Part shown: piece after piece, positions 61,401 to 63,534 of the stretch
Layout: each line of letters begins with the position of its first letter
Position numbering within the stretch: the stretch's first letter is position 1
Origin: Cristatella mucedo
Lineage: Eukaryota > Bryozoa > Phylactolaemata > Cristatellidae
Length of the DNA stretch: 64,000 nucleotides
Assembly (NCBI GenBank): GCA_009760855.2
Contig: WPIO01000089.1
Location: 1,094,001-1,158,000, forward strand
Reading direction: 5' to 3'
Made by a program: the position numbers and the translations under genes
Notes under the pieces: generated by a model
The model's input: only the letters and a program-made list of their open reading frames with translations
The model's database searches: none
What the model was told of the DNA's origin: nothing

Positions 61401-63110
61401 TGGGAAAGTTGGGTCGTCACTGCCGCCAAAGTCAGCCAGCGAATAGAGAACGGGAGCAAAACAATGTTGGCGATCATGCAGCAAGCCGAGCTGGTTTGGC
61501 CCAGTGGTTAAGGTGCTCGCCCCGGTCAAGGTTTTGCCAAGGTCATTGGCTCGAGCCATGTGGCATATCGGAAGTGATTGAATAAAGATCAACTTATCTT
61601 AGGGTGCTATACAAATGAATAGTATACATATATTTTTTGAGCTAGGGAAACCTGAAAAACTTCATCAAGATCTTCAAGAGAACATGGCAACCGGCGACCA
61701 CCGGGTTCAATCCGACGGAGCCACCGATATCCCGCCCCAGCAAAGAGCATTCGAGGCAGCGTGCTGTTGGGGCATCCACCGTGTTGGTCGGAGCAGCGAC
61801 AGTCACAACACTAGTAAATGGAGAACTGCCATCAGCCAGCTTGTTAAAAGATCGGGTCCCTCGAACTCAATTCGGCTAGCAACTGTGGTAAACGGGGAGC
61901 CCTCGGTCCAGAGCAAATTGCTTTTCGAGTCATCGCTCCTGGTTGGTTACTTCTCGTCACACTTATCAGCCTTATTCGAAGCATGAATTTGTGGCTTGAA
62001 TTGCCATCGATCCCACCCGTGACTGCATGTGGCCCACGTGACCATGGGTGACCAACGTGACCACGTGTGGGTGGCCTTTTTTTGTTGGCAGCGCCCCACA
62101 GCATGCTGCTGGCTCAGCTGGACTGCCACTGCCTGCACTCTTTCTGGTTCACCACCAACACTGTCCAGTGGATCTGAGTGGCCTGCCCCGACCGAGCACA
62201 GGCAGGCGAGAGCTTAACGACGTTGCTGAGCAACGTTTGGCAGTGCACACAGGATCAGGCATCGACCTCCTAGCTACTGCTCCTATGGCCATCGGCCTCT
62301 GAGGCCAAAGCCGATGCAGCCATCACTGCCTCAGTTGCAGGCCACAGGCATGTCTGGGCATTCCTGGGTGCCTGCAAACAACAGCGGCATGTTGCTGCTC
62401 TTCGACCTGCCTTGTCCTGGCCTCTCGAGAACGTGAACAGAAACAATCAGCCGACGAATAAGGTAGACCAGTGGATTCATCGAACACACTTCATTCCCGG
62501 CTAACCGGGGGTAAGCAGTGCTAAGCATGAGATGCTGTTTTCGAGCGCAGCTCGACGGTGGGAAAAGCTTAAACCGGCAGCTGCTAGCTGACCCCTGACT
62601 GCTAGCTTCGCTCACCAGCAGCACAGCCGAGCGCCGCGGCCAGGGCACGTCATTCCTCAGCAGGCCCATCCAGGCCGACATGAACGCGCCGACTGCGTAG
62701 GGCAGGCACAGGGAAGCCATAAGCAGCACGAGTGTCAGGGGCTGCCTGGCAGGGTCGTCCACGTCGGCTGCCGATGACGACGAGTGCTTCAGCTGACTGC
62801 GGTTCGAGTTCAGTTCCTGTGCCAGACGAACGGCCGAGACCTTGCTGAAGACAAGGCTCGCGAGAAACCCCAGGCTGATCAGCAAGGTCAAGGTCCACTT
62901 CAGCACGATCCAGCCAAGCAGCGAGGGCCGATGCGAAGCAGCTCGTTGCTCCTCGAATTCCTCGACCTTGGCCTTGGCTTTCACAGTGAGCTGCCATCCA
63001 GCGCCGGTACCGGAAGATTCTGCCGTGACGGCGCAATCTCGCCCCCGAGCCGAGTCCGACGCTCTGTCACTGCTCTCGCGGAGAGGGCTTGCCGAGGCAG
63101 CTGCAGCCAT
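24758..63110 (-). CDS. CHS: Chitin synthase with tandem SAM domains (gene 1, 23 coding exons, complete)
   Basis: Family-2 glycosyltransferase that makes chitin from UDP-GlcNAc in the plasma membrane. Exons in order (minus strand): 62616-63110, 60306-60651, 55840-55932, 50429-50997, 49840-49989, 48583-48748, 48045-48181, 47859-47925, 46180-46388, 42064-42231, 41649-41904, 38901-39016, 36071-36515, 35611-35701, 34758-34929, 33382-33639, 31203-31373, 30704-30854, 29630-29683, 29197-29355, 26696-26821, 25571-25735, 24758-24930. They total 4737 nt (1578 aa plus stop) and every junction is in phase. Motifs: FEAHIFFD (exon 6), KRWSQIMYM (8), TTDADV near residue 690 (9), GEDRW near 792 (10), QRRRW 829-833 (11), SWGTR 1071-1075 (13/14). 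SAM1 is about 1232-1292 and SAM2 about 1305-1367. The C-terminal membrane segments match the usual metazoan CHS end. The family assignment is secure; individual splice sites are inferred. Exon 7 has two possible donors and intron 18 needs a GC donor. Confidence 0.93.
25571..25735 (-). CDS. CHS: CHS gene 1 exon 22: last membrane helix
   Basis: 165 nt, acceptor CGTTGCAG|GCGTCT, donor GCTGAAG|GTGACT. It encodes GVSFLFVFGVVMVAQFASMI, FHRLTTALHLVA and a Ser/Phe/Ala-rich tail. It matches insect LEPIGLVFVFFFALILVIQFTAMLFHRFGTLSHILA, the terminal membrane helix. An alternative without the splice would read on to a stop near 25368. Confidence 0.92.
26370..26600 (-). mobile_element. LINE family B 3' terminus in CHS intron 21
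   Basis: Plus strand: (AATAATAAT), AGAGAATCAATTCTCTTTCC, GATGCACAGTGTCAGCATGC and TAAGCACACAAAGAAAATTC, followed by the block ending in CAACTCAAGGGTGTCGAGAC. Ends about 95 bp from the exon 21 donor. Confidence 0.7.
26696..26821 (-). CDS. CHS: CHS gene 1 exon 21: penultimate membrane helix
   Basis: 126 nt, acceptor CTTGTAG|ACAAGC, donor CTCTCG|GTATGA. It encodes DKLVELRNSTLMAFIVTNVL, WLILMLTL and INGANPLG. It matches insect DLKELRDMSVFAFFMINALFVLIVFLLQ and WPLG almost position for position. The sequence beyond the donor stays open for a while but loses similarity, which supports the splice. Confidence 0.94.
26921..27087 (-). mobile_element. SINE S1 in CHS intron 20
   Basis: GGTAAGGTCCTCGCTC, GGTTCGAATCATGCAG, then TTGCCCACTGCAAGCAGCG and an AAATATT tail. 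About 100 bp upstream, in transcript sense, of the acceptor of exon 21. Confidence 0.75.
27480..27549. repeat. (CT)n microsatellite in CHS intron 20
   Basis: About 35 CT units on the plus strand, GA in the transcript. Confidence 0.97.
27690..28620 (-). mobile_element. LINE family B 3' part in CHS intron 20
   Basis: CR1/L2-like. Two overlapping frames encode RARNLGVIFQNDLSLDDHIS, LVNAFVTSRLDFCNSLLTGL, then NSAARLVCRELRSCPITPLL, LHWLPVKQRIDFKVLSL and SYAPTAWNSLPTCVRTS, FKRNLKTHLFR. A 3'UTR follows with GTGCATGCTGCCACTAACC-type sequence, a terminal hairpin (AAAGCGCC...GGGCGCTTT) and a (TTA)n tail. One frameshift separates the frames. It is the best family B copy here. Confidence 0.85.
29197..29355 (-). 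CDS. CHS: CHS gene 1 exon 20: charged helix before the C-terminal membrane pair
   Basis: 159 nt, acceptor CGTTCAG|GCGAGA, donor AAAAG|GTGTGC. It encodes RENRIRDARADLDRVPVSEL, then SPQEAEFWEALRQACLLPEP and GHEAQLK. EFW..L...CLLP matches insect IQFWKDLIEKYLYPID, the block just before the last membrane pair. Confidence 0.9.
29630..29683 (-). CDS. CHS: CHS gene 1 exon 19: final helix of SAM domain 2
   Basis: A 54-nt exon, acceptor ATTTTAG|GTCACA, donor GAGC|GTAAGT, phase 1 to 1. It encodes GHMRRLLQGIKCLRYPTE. GH.RRLL..I..L is the standard last helix of a SAM domain and follows directly from LKIYKR of exon 18. Confidence 0.84.
30704..30854 (-). CDS. CHS: CHS gene 1 exon 18: first part of SAM domain 2 (GC splice donor)
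   Basis: 151 nt, acceptor CTTCCAG|AAAGAT. It encodes PSEWLQMLGLKEYTMQF, GEKGLERLKSMKQKEI and EQILKIYKR: the first helices of a second SAM domain. No GT donor in the right phase is present. The exon ends in the near-perfect GC donor AACGAG|GCAAGT, phase 1, which joins in frame to 29683. The region is too short and has no upstream start to stand as a free ORF. Confidence 0.86.
31203..31373 (-). CDS. CHS: CHS gene 1 exon 17: body of SAM domain 1
   Basis: 171 nt, acceptor CCACAG|GACTTG, donor GTGCCG|GTAAGT, phase 0. It encodes LYAYKFVGEGYTDTSFIAGI, PDAELKALHI and EYHRKILLDASRYL. With EWLRDL from exon 16 this gives the SAM order: Trp helix, Y..F...GY.D, L..L...DL..L.I, and a final H R K.IL basic helix. 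SAM domains mediate homo- or hetero-oligomerisation. Confidence 0.9.
32765..32860 (-). mobile_element. LINE family B 3' tail in CHS intron 16
   Basis: (ATAATAATG) tail with CACTTGATAAAGCGCCCTCA and ACATGGTTAGAGGCCATGAC. The hairpin's inner part is deleted. Confidence 0.6.
33382..33639 (-). CDS. CHS: CHS gene 1 exon 16: acidic/polyGln linker and start of SAM domain 1
   Basis: 258 nt, phase 0 at both ends; the acceptor giving the right phase is TAGGCAG|ATTCGC. It encodes a hydrophilic linker with a short Gln tract (SSQQQQQQP), an acidic stretch (EDDSSGEGEEGAE), then SYTPTDEWLRDLDPRFE. The EWL...L pattern is the first helix of a SAM domain completed in exon 17. Confidence 0.85.
33729..33895 (+). 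mobile_element. SINE S1 in CHS intron 15
   Basis: Best plus-strand S1 copy: GCTAGGTAAGGCAGTTGG (A-box region), GTGGGTTCGATTCCTG (B-box), GCGATCCTTTATCGCTGCAG, AAGCGGTGGTGATGGCC and an ATTTATTCATTTATT tail. Confidence 0.85.
33900..34035 (-). mobile_element. SINE S2 in CHS intron 15
   Basis: GGGCTAGCTCAGCCCAATGG, TTAAGGTGTCACC, GTGGGCTCGAGCCCAG and the tail with GCCTGAATAGAGATTAG. Lies tail to tail with the S1 copy at 33729-33895. Confidence 0.8.
34240..34286. repeat. (GA)n microsatellite in CHS intron 15
   Basis: About 23 GA units followed by a purine-rich GAAA/GAGG stretch to about 34345. Confidence 0.96.
34758..34929 (-). CDS. CHS: CHS gene 1 exon 15: low-complexity Ser/Ala/Pro linker
   Basis: 172 nt, acceptor ATGCAG|AAAGTG, donor GTCGAG|GTGAGG, phase 2 to 0. 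The linker has two copies of an 11-residue unit (SSTAAQPAAAT / SSTAAQPAGAP) made by a 33-bp tandem duplication at 34815-34880. It separates the membrane channel from the SAM region and is probably disordered. The frame is supported only by phase continuity with exons 14 and 16. Confidence 0.82.
34815..34880 (-). repeat. 33-bp coding tandem repeat in CHS exon 15
   Basis: Two adjacent 33-bp units with four or fewer differences, then a partial third. Each encodes 11 residues starting SSTAAQPA. Being a multiple of three, copy-number change keeps the frame. Confidence 0.9.
34965..35003. repeat. (CT)n microsatellite in CHS intron 14
   Basis: About 19 CT units, some 35 bp from the acceptor of exon 15. 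Confidence 0.95.
35611..35701 (-). CDS. CHS: CHS gene 1 exon 14: SWGTR completion and charged stretch
   Basis: 91 nt, acceptor CTTTCAG|GCACTAG, donor TTCTC|GTGAGT, phase 1 to 2. The split codon completes SWGTRE, a conserved CHS motif needed for chain translocation. It continues as DKSKVVLSGSDDSFWERVK and FFSRLFS, a cytoplasmic amphipathic stretch. Confidence 0.92.
35735..35850 (+). mobile_element. LINE family B 3' terminus in CHS intron 13
   Basis: AAGCATGATACTACTCACCA, AAAGCGCCTAGAGAGAGATT, GGGCGCTTTATCAAGTGCAT and (TTA)n. It starts only about 35 bp upstream (plus-strand sense) of the acceptor of exon 14 at 35701. Confidence 0.8.
36004..36052. repeat. 16-bp purine minisatellite next to CHS exon 13 donor
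   Basis: About three copies of GAAGGGAGGGAAGAAA on the plus strand, ending about 18 bp from the exon 13 donor. In the pre-mRNA it is a C/U-rich tract just inside intron 13. Confidence 0.85.
36071..36515 (-). CDS. CHS: CHS gene 1 exon 13: membrane cluster with large extracellular loop
   Basis: 445 nt, acceptor TTTTGCAG|GTGGCC, donor TGGG|GTAATA. It starts with a helix (VLTFIFAIIMCSAGIGIAVQ), then a Ser/Thr/Cys-containing loop of about 60 residues with three potential N-glycosylation sites (NSS, NYT, NFS), two further helices (YLAVLVGMYLLTGLLHP and WYLLCLPSGYLFLMIYSLC) and NITDNSWG. The last block matches insect CLHPQEFWCI...YLLLILYS...VSWGT. The loop is clearly longer than the few residues found here in insect CHS. 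Confidence 0.94.
36640..38530. other. CHS intron 12, no feature recognised
   Basis: The 142-codon plus-strand frame at 36938-37366 is Ala/Gly rich and has no family match; it lies antisense in a CHS intron and is treated as chance. Confidence 0.45.
38540..38574. repeat. (CT)n microsatellite in CHS intron 12
   Basis: About 17 CT units. Confidence 0.93.
38575..38660 (+). mobile_element. LINE family B / SINE 3' tail in CHS intron 12
   Basis: Only the terminal hairpin part: TGTAAAGTGCCTAGAGATTC, GGGCACTATAAACAAATTC and (TTATTA). Directly follows a CT microsatellite. Confidence 0.55.
38901..39016 (-). CDS. CHS: CHS gene 1 exon 12: post-catalytic membrane helix
   Basis: 116 nt, acceptor GTTGCAG|GTGGTC, donor TTTGG|GTAAGC, phase 1 to 0. 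It encodes GLEYGWGIPAAATIIIMLVI followed by IAGYGFICLKL, one long hydrophobic segment in the position of the second helix of the five-helix cluster behind QRRRW in CHS. Confidence 0.9.
39224..39885 (+). mobile_element. LINE family A 3' fragment in CHS intron 11 (copy 5)
   Basis: Encodes MNMAARLVFKSHMFDHESPL, LKELGWLPVDQRIESKVLKL and SAGPRLLNSLPQFL, nearly parallel to the end of the 52 kb ORF, followed by the family 3'UTR to about 39885. 5'-truncated. The frame from 39266 is open for 190 codons, so it is relatively young. Confidence 0.88.
40000..41580. other. CHS intron 11, no feature recognised
   Basis: Apart from pyrimidine-rich tracts at about 40380-40490 and 41170-41215 and a GGGAGAGAGAGG purine tract at about 41110, nothing is recognised between the LINE-A fragment and exon 11. 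Confidence 0.5.
41649..41904 (-). CDS. CHS: CHS gene 1 exon 11: QRRRW motif and first post-catalytic membrane helix
   Basis: 256 nt, acceptor GCGCAG|GTGCAA, donor CTCGG|GTAATT, ending in phase 1. It encodes LEYSAVAVDGTHCPEEF, then FYKQRRRWIPSTLAN, the product-binding QRRRW signature that opens the translocation channel. A polar stretch (NNNIS) and membrane segments (LFLLYQGLLIFSTLI, MTVLVIS) follow. The intron before it is only 159 bp. Confidence 0.96.
42064..42231 (-). CDS. CHS: CHS gene 1 exon 10: GEDRW catalytic motif
   Basis: 168 nt, phase 0 at both ends (CTGTAG|GCAGCT; CTAATG|GTAGGT). It encodes AAEHVLGTVLCCPGCFSVYR and ends with GEDRWLCTLM. EDR includes the catalytic base Asp of family-2 chitin synthases. 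The exon extends upstream of the longest ATG-initiated ORF here because it begins at an acceptor, not at a start codon. Confidence 0.95.
43130..43205 (+). mobile_element. LINE family B 3' tail in CHS intron 9
   Basis: GCGCGCCTAGAGAGAGATTG, GAGGGCGCTTTATCAAGTGT and (ATT)n. About 190 bp upstream of the endonuclease fragment at 43398. Confidence 0.7.
43398..43868 (+). mobile_element. LINE endonuclease-domain fragment in CHS intron 9
   Basis: A 157-codon open stretch with the N-terminal endonuclease pattern of CR1/L2-like elements: LISDLISEKGPDLLALTSTW (usually TETW), FSFFHIPR, KTGGGVTIL and FEYIVLISL, ending before the GDFN motif. The catalytic Glu is a Ser here, so it is dead. It is not from LINE family A (the sequence differs) and may be the 5' part of family B. 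Confidence 0.65.
44000..44720 (-). mobile_element. LINE family B 3' part in CHS intron 9
   Basis: Diverged copy: the plus strand shows AACTGAATCTTCATTCAGGC, TGCATAAGCACAGACAGGGA, then GTGAGCTACAGGCTTTAGGA and GGCAGCCAGTGGAGATTGGT, in the order of the 27.7-28.6 kb copy. No open frame. Confidence 0.65.
45103..45220. repeat. (AC)n-rich microsatellite in CHS intron 9
   Basis: ACAC runs with CACG, ATAC and GGCA interruptions. Confidence 0.93.
45950..46030 (+). mobile_element. LINE family B / SINE 3' tail in CHS intron 9
   Basis: CTTGCAAAGTGCATAGAAAA, GAGGGTGCTATGTAAATGTA and a (TTA) tail. About 150 bp from the donor end of exon 9. Confidence 0.55.
46180..46388 (-). CDS. CHS: CHS gene 1 exon 9: DXD-type metal-binding strand and donor site
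   Basis: 209 nt, acceptor TTCCTTAG|GTGACA, donor CAAAAG|GTAAGC. It contains TTDADVKF (the Asp cluster that coordinates metal and UDP; insects have LDGDVDF), then LLDLMMRNTDVGAVCARTYP and MGSGPVVWYQIFDYAIGHWF. The last block is the signature around the acceptor-binding site of chitin synthases, and on its own it identifies the gene. Confidence 0.96.
46624..46800 (+). mobile_element. SINE S1 in CHS intron 8
   Basis: GAGCCGTAATGGCTCACTAG, GGTAAGGCGGTTGCTTTTC, GGGTTCGAATCTTG, ATCCTTTATTGCCACTGCA and a TTATTTATTT tail. Nearly full length, about 235 bp downstream in transcript sense... measured from the exon 9 acceptor at 46388. Confidence 0.85.
46930..47110 (-). mobile_element. LINE family B 3' terminus in CHS intron 8
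   Basis: (AATAATAAT) tail, TTGATAAAGTATTCTCAGAG, TCTAGGCACTTTACATTTGC and GGTGACATGCACAGGATCAG in reverse orientation, ending at the TG microsatellite. Confidence 0.75.
47142..47212. repeat. (TG)n microsatellite with GCGC/CATG interruptions, CHS intron 8
   Basis: Alternating purine-pyrimidine throughout (TG, GC, CA steps), which favours Z-DNA. Confidence 0.9.
47611..47689. repeat. (GA)n microsatellite in CHS intron 8
   Basis: About 39 GA units on the plus strand, which is a CU tract in the transcript, about 170 bp after the exon 8 donor. Confidence 0.97.
47859..47925 (-). CDS. CHS: CHS gene 1 exon 8: KRWSQ block
   Basis: 67 nt, acceptor TCTGGCAG|GTGAAG, donor GAGG|GTACC, ending in phase 1. 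It encodes VKNKKRWSQIMYMSMVLDYI, an almost exact match to the insect HRKRWSQVMYMYYLLG block in the sugar-nucleotide-binding region. A GA microsatellite lies about 170 bp into the following intron. Confidence 0.92.
48045..48181 (-). CDS. CHS: CHS gene 1 exon 7: catalytic core (TPYG...LKDNLK)
   Basis: 137 nt when ended at AAG|GTCGGT. It encodes TKISTPYGMTLNWQLPG and HLKDNLK, matching insect TPYGGRLVWTLPGK and HLKDK.KI. A more consensus-like donor four bases downstream (GTCG|GTGAGG, exon end 48041) would put exon 8 out of frame. The upstream donor restores the family reading DNLKVKNKKRWSQ and is preferred. The 3' boundary is therefore the least certain splice site in the catalytic domain. Confidence 0.87.
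48583..48748 (-). CDS. CHS: CHS gene 1 exon 6: catalytic core (FEAHIFFD)
   Basis: 166 nt, acceptor CTCTTTAG|GAGGAG, donor CTGG|GTAGGC, ending in phase 1. It continues the helix after the CTTMYRE strand (EEHEMEQLL), then NFEAHIFFDNG, one of the best conserved CHS blocks, then a helix (ALQLVSLVGRTLG). The loop between is shorter than in insects (GIKGKKLTEF). Confidence 0.93.
49251..49434. repeat. Inverted microsatellite pair: (TG)n ... (CA)n(TA)n in CHS intron 5
   Basis: (TG) at 49251-49288 and (CA) at 49360-49413 followed by (TA) to 49434. The two runs are complementary and about 70 bases apart, so the pre-mRNA could fold into a long hairpin. Confidence 0.93.
49840..49989 (-). CDS. CHS: CHS gene 1 exon 5: entry to the catalytic domain
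   Basis: 150 nt, phase 0 at both ends (TTCAACAG|CTG; CGCGAG|GTGAGA). It encodes LFWLSGYNSLFLEQFMLLGR, then a charged stretch and VRVIICTTMYREV. It aligns with insect PMYNSLLIDQS...NRRR and with the conserved IYACATMWHE strand that opens the glycosyltransferase domain. Where insects have CATMWHE this protein has CTTMYRE, so the His is an Arg. Confidence 0.93.
50113..50139. repeat. (GA)n microsatellite in CHS intron 4
   Basis: About 13 GA units; on the transcript a CU tract about 125 bp before the exon 5 acceptor. Confidence 0.9.
50429..50997 (-). CDS. CHS: CHS gene 1 exon 4: membrane domain preceding the catalytic core
   Basis: Residues 312-501, the longest coding exon. Acceptor CTTTGCAG|TGCTGGG (phase 1) and donor AGCAAC|GTAAGT (phase 0). 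It carries several membrane segments: KLLLTPAVAILIVYI, FVGYSLGVLACMMCMQLVAF, a stretch rich in IPLTLATPVALVTCYLI, and VIPTAGCLWVAQILSTLV. This matches the insect CHS region with KFACKICIQGFSYAFPVNLTIPVA and the following HAWVWLLWLLSQTW. An acidic Cys-containing loop (CTDELREIGSC) sits between helices. Confidence 0.93.
52275..55511 (+). CDS. Apurinic-like endonuclease / reverse transcriptase polyprotein (LINE family A ORF2)
   Basis: 1078 codons, uninterrupted. Endonuclease domain about residues 114-330: LLNVRLLKTKG, LLTETW (catalytic Glu), GAIYRPPSG, VGDFNIH, ILDLMITKD and FSDHCSV (catalytic Asp-His). Reverse transcriptase about 600-830: ANYRPVSLLPFLSKILEKIV, FQSGFKRQHSTETALLRV, LLDLSAAFDTIDH, GVPQGSVLGPLLFSIYT and CYADDTQLYLSF with the YADD active site near residue 769. 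A C-terminal domain follows (NMAARLVF, LGWLPVEQRI, GPRLWNSLPQFL). The first about 110 residues have no family match, so the true start may be further in. All catalytic residues I can check are present, so the element could be active. It cuts genomic DNA and copies its RNA by target-primed reverse transcription. Confidence 0.9.
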   Translation: MQQETTQPHICICTVRLLVATKTAFTQSALVLSCGRPIHSSAIKPTTRKFKALNSTCCGSSPRAVAQHVVKRRPTAVTKVQFKFEEPASAGPDENGREYEPLHRRRPVVGQPLEFRLLNVRLLKTKGLLIRDQVVQEKLDAFLLTETWMMPCSSSCISETTPPGFSFYQSMRSDKVGGGVAIVVRESFGYKMCSFPHGSSFESVAIRSSSKTMPLTGAIYRPPSGCLNLFIEEFSEFLAKIFVCDRPLLIVGDFNIHVDNPSYSQVRSFLDCLESFGLAQHVNHSTQVGGHILDLMITKDVLPTDFVVCPLTFSDHCSVSFTVPAPSYVQGNVEFAKRRNLQSIDMDKFLKSVCDAGLLDLHSDSTGSLDALTDAMDMTLRSALDKHAPVCSIRVQSRRDSFQFTKKLLKMCRVKHRLERRFKRSGSEADLVNFKDFLRVYTRKLKKTRASFFIRKLNSCQSDTKQIYKTVNHLLANAVRSDSPDIKGSAEKFSAFFTEKIVHIRASIKPPPTKAIAVPQPVTFLTRFSHVSACDVAALIRSSKKSSSPEDPIPSSLWSSLADQLSPAITKICNASLGKGVVPKSFKSAIVRPILKKPGLDKEVLANYRPVSLLPFLSKILEKIVAKQLVEHIENNGMSETFQSGFKRQHSTETALLRVNNDILRGNDDGNVTALALLDLSAAFDTIDHEVLLERLRTTIGLADEALAWFKSYLSDRVQSVSCGGQVSDMRRVTCGVPQGSVLGPLLFSIYTQPLGKVIKAHGIGYHCYADDTQLYLSFKPSESAAATEKLNACLADIRSWMTENFLKLNDDKTELLLIGHPKRVAGLKGFAVLVGDAIVRPSPRGRNLGVVFDSCLNFKSFIQKTASTASHHIRSLSKIRSCLPQWLVKNLTSSLVLSRLDYCNSLLAGLPKKAIMPLQQTMNMAARLVFNSQQFERVSPLLKELGWLPVEQRIQSKVLTLTHKARHGLAPPYLAELLHQFQPVCALRSCVDNKLAVPFLHLKTVGDRSFSSAGPRLWNSLPQFLRNDIYSPTADYGTSFSAVLNCYFYATHYLNCSPNSAMLPTFSLLRETKSVGY
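52275..55621 (+). mobile_element. LINE family A, copy with intact endonuclease/RT ORF in CHS intron 3
   Basis: Non-LTR retrotransposon of the Jockey/CR1/L2-like group. The ORF is 52275-55511 and the 3'UTR ends near 55621 in an ATACATACATA tail. The 5' end of the element is not resolved and no gag-like ORF1 was recognised upstream. Orientation is opposite to the CHS gene. Other copies of the same 3' end occur at six places in the window. Confidence 0.9.
55840..55932 (-). CDS. CHS: CHS gene 1 exon 3: single membrane segment
   Basis: A 93-nt exon with acceptor TATTACAG|AGACC and donor AGCG|GTAAGC, phase 1 to phase 1. It encodes one hydrophobic segment, LVASMLLVSLAWLPVLQ, then KLQLMPPES. It matches the place in insect CHS with a Trp-containing membrane helix (the LLLTSCGWWENYV region). 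Support comes from phase agreement with both neighbours and from the clearly related exon 3482-3565 in gene 2. Confidence 0.85.
56480..56810 (+). mobile_element. LINE family B 3' part in CHS intron 2
   Basis: Includes GAGACCATGCCTTTAATTCG (end of the RT ORF) and GTGTGCATAAGCTTGTGTTG, then ATAAAATGCATAGAAAGAGA and a (TTATTG) tail. Degenerate. Confidence 0.65.
56998..57215 (+). mobile_element. LINE family B 3' terminus in CHS intron 2
   Basis: GTGCTGACACTGTGCATGCT, ACCCCTAACCATGTTATTCA, the hairpin region and a (TTATTATTG) tail. A partial S1 SINE in the opposite orientation abuts it at 57224. Confidence 0.8.
57224..57310 (-). mobile_element. SINE S1, partial, in CHS intron 2
   Basis: Body only (AGAGCCTTGAAGTCTATCAC, GCAATAAAGGATCGTCCACT on the plus strand) with a broken B box. 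The tRNA-like head is lost. Confidence 0.6.
57320..59590. other. CHS intron 2, unassigned unique sequence
   Basis: Several plus-strand frames of 60-122 codons (57467-57835, 58098-58364) show no domain I recognise. The composition differs somewhat from neighbouring introns (more CA/GA-rich), so an unidentified old transposon is possible. Short C or G homopolymers occur at about 58636 and 59430. Confidence 0.35.
59600..59700 (-). mobile_element. SINE S1, partial, in CHS intron 2
   Basis: CTATTGGCTATCGCTGCCGC, CACAAAAGGATCGCCCACTG and a mutated B box (ACTTAAATCC). The head beyond 59700 is not recognisable. Confidence 0.55.
60306..60651 (-). CDS. CHS: CHS gene 1 exon 2: N-terminal membrane cluster
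   Basis: Residues 166-281. Acceptor CCCGCAG|GGT and donor CTGG|GTGAGC, ending in phase 1. It encodes a membrane segment (VGTCLFVVVVIP), a short segment ending in KHSLYDP, a Cys-rich turn (CDCCDRRG), an Ala/Gly-rich loop of about 25 residues, and a third membrane segment (AALVFQVAGQALLAFVYIGD). The order matches the N-terminal membrane cluster of insect CHS. The Ala/Gly loop is absent from the paralogous exon at 7552-7846, so it is specific to gene 1 within this window. Confidence 0.88.
60890..61385 (+). mobile_element. LINE family A 3' fragment in CHS intron 1 (copy 6)
   Basis: Begins with DQNRYRAKFLC-like remains of DQRIQSKVLTLT, continues through the LKTVGNRSFSSAGPRLWNS region and the conserved 3'UTR, ending at a GAGAAACATT tail. 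5'-truncated with a few frameshifts. Confidence 0.83.
61489..61622 (+). mobile_element. SINE S2 in CHS intron 1
   Basis: GAGCTGGTTTGGCCCAGTGG, TTAAGGTGCTCGCCCCGGTC, TTGGCTCGAGCCATG, GAAGTGATTGAATAAAGATC and TAGGGTGCTATACAAATGAA. Complete head and tail. Confidence 0.85.
62616..63110 (-). CDS. CHS: CHS gene 1 exon 1: start codon, N-terminal cytoplasmic tail and first membrane segments
   Basis: Residues 1-165. The ATG at 63110 has a good context (AAAATGG) and is the first in-frame ATG after a probable 5'UTR splice acceptor (CTTTCAG, exon edge about 63177). A further in-frame ATG at 63191 would lie in the intron. The tail is Ser/Ala/Glu rich, then come a hydrophobic segment (WIVLKWTLTLLISLGFLASL), a polar loop with NRSQ, and a second membrane segment ending WPRRSAVLL. 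The donor is CTG|GTGAGC, phase 0. It corresponds to exon 13790-14122 of gene 2. Confidence 0.88.
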
Positions 63111-63534
63111 TTTGCTGCAGCCAATGTGCCGGAGGAGAGCCGGCGGCCGGTCAGAACGAGCTCGAGCGACAACTCTGCTGAAAGTAAGCAAAATCCACTA
63201 GCAAGCAGACTCGCGAGGGCAGCAAAAGACTCGATTGAATACTTACCGCAGGCCATGCATGCAACCAACGTACGGAGCAGGCATCGAACGAGAGAGCCGC
63301 TTTCACGGCATGACAAGTTGGCTGCCTAGGGGAGGCGTAGAGAAAACAAGCTGTCCCACACCGGTGGCACGACAATCAATCCATCGGTGACGTTCCTAAG
63401 GCCTGAATAACCTGGCTGAGCATGCAGCCACTAGAAGCTGCTGCAGACGAGACTTCTCGTCCGGCTGCCTTCTGTCTAGGTGGGTGGGGGGTCGTGCCTC
63501 ACTAAGAATAAGCCGAGGAGACATGGTGACCTTG

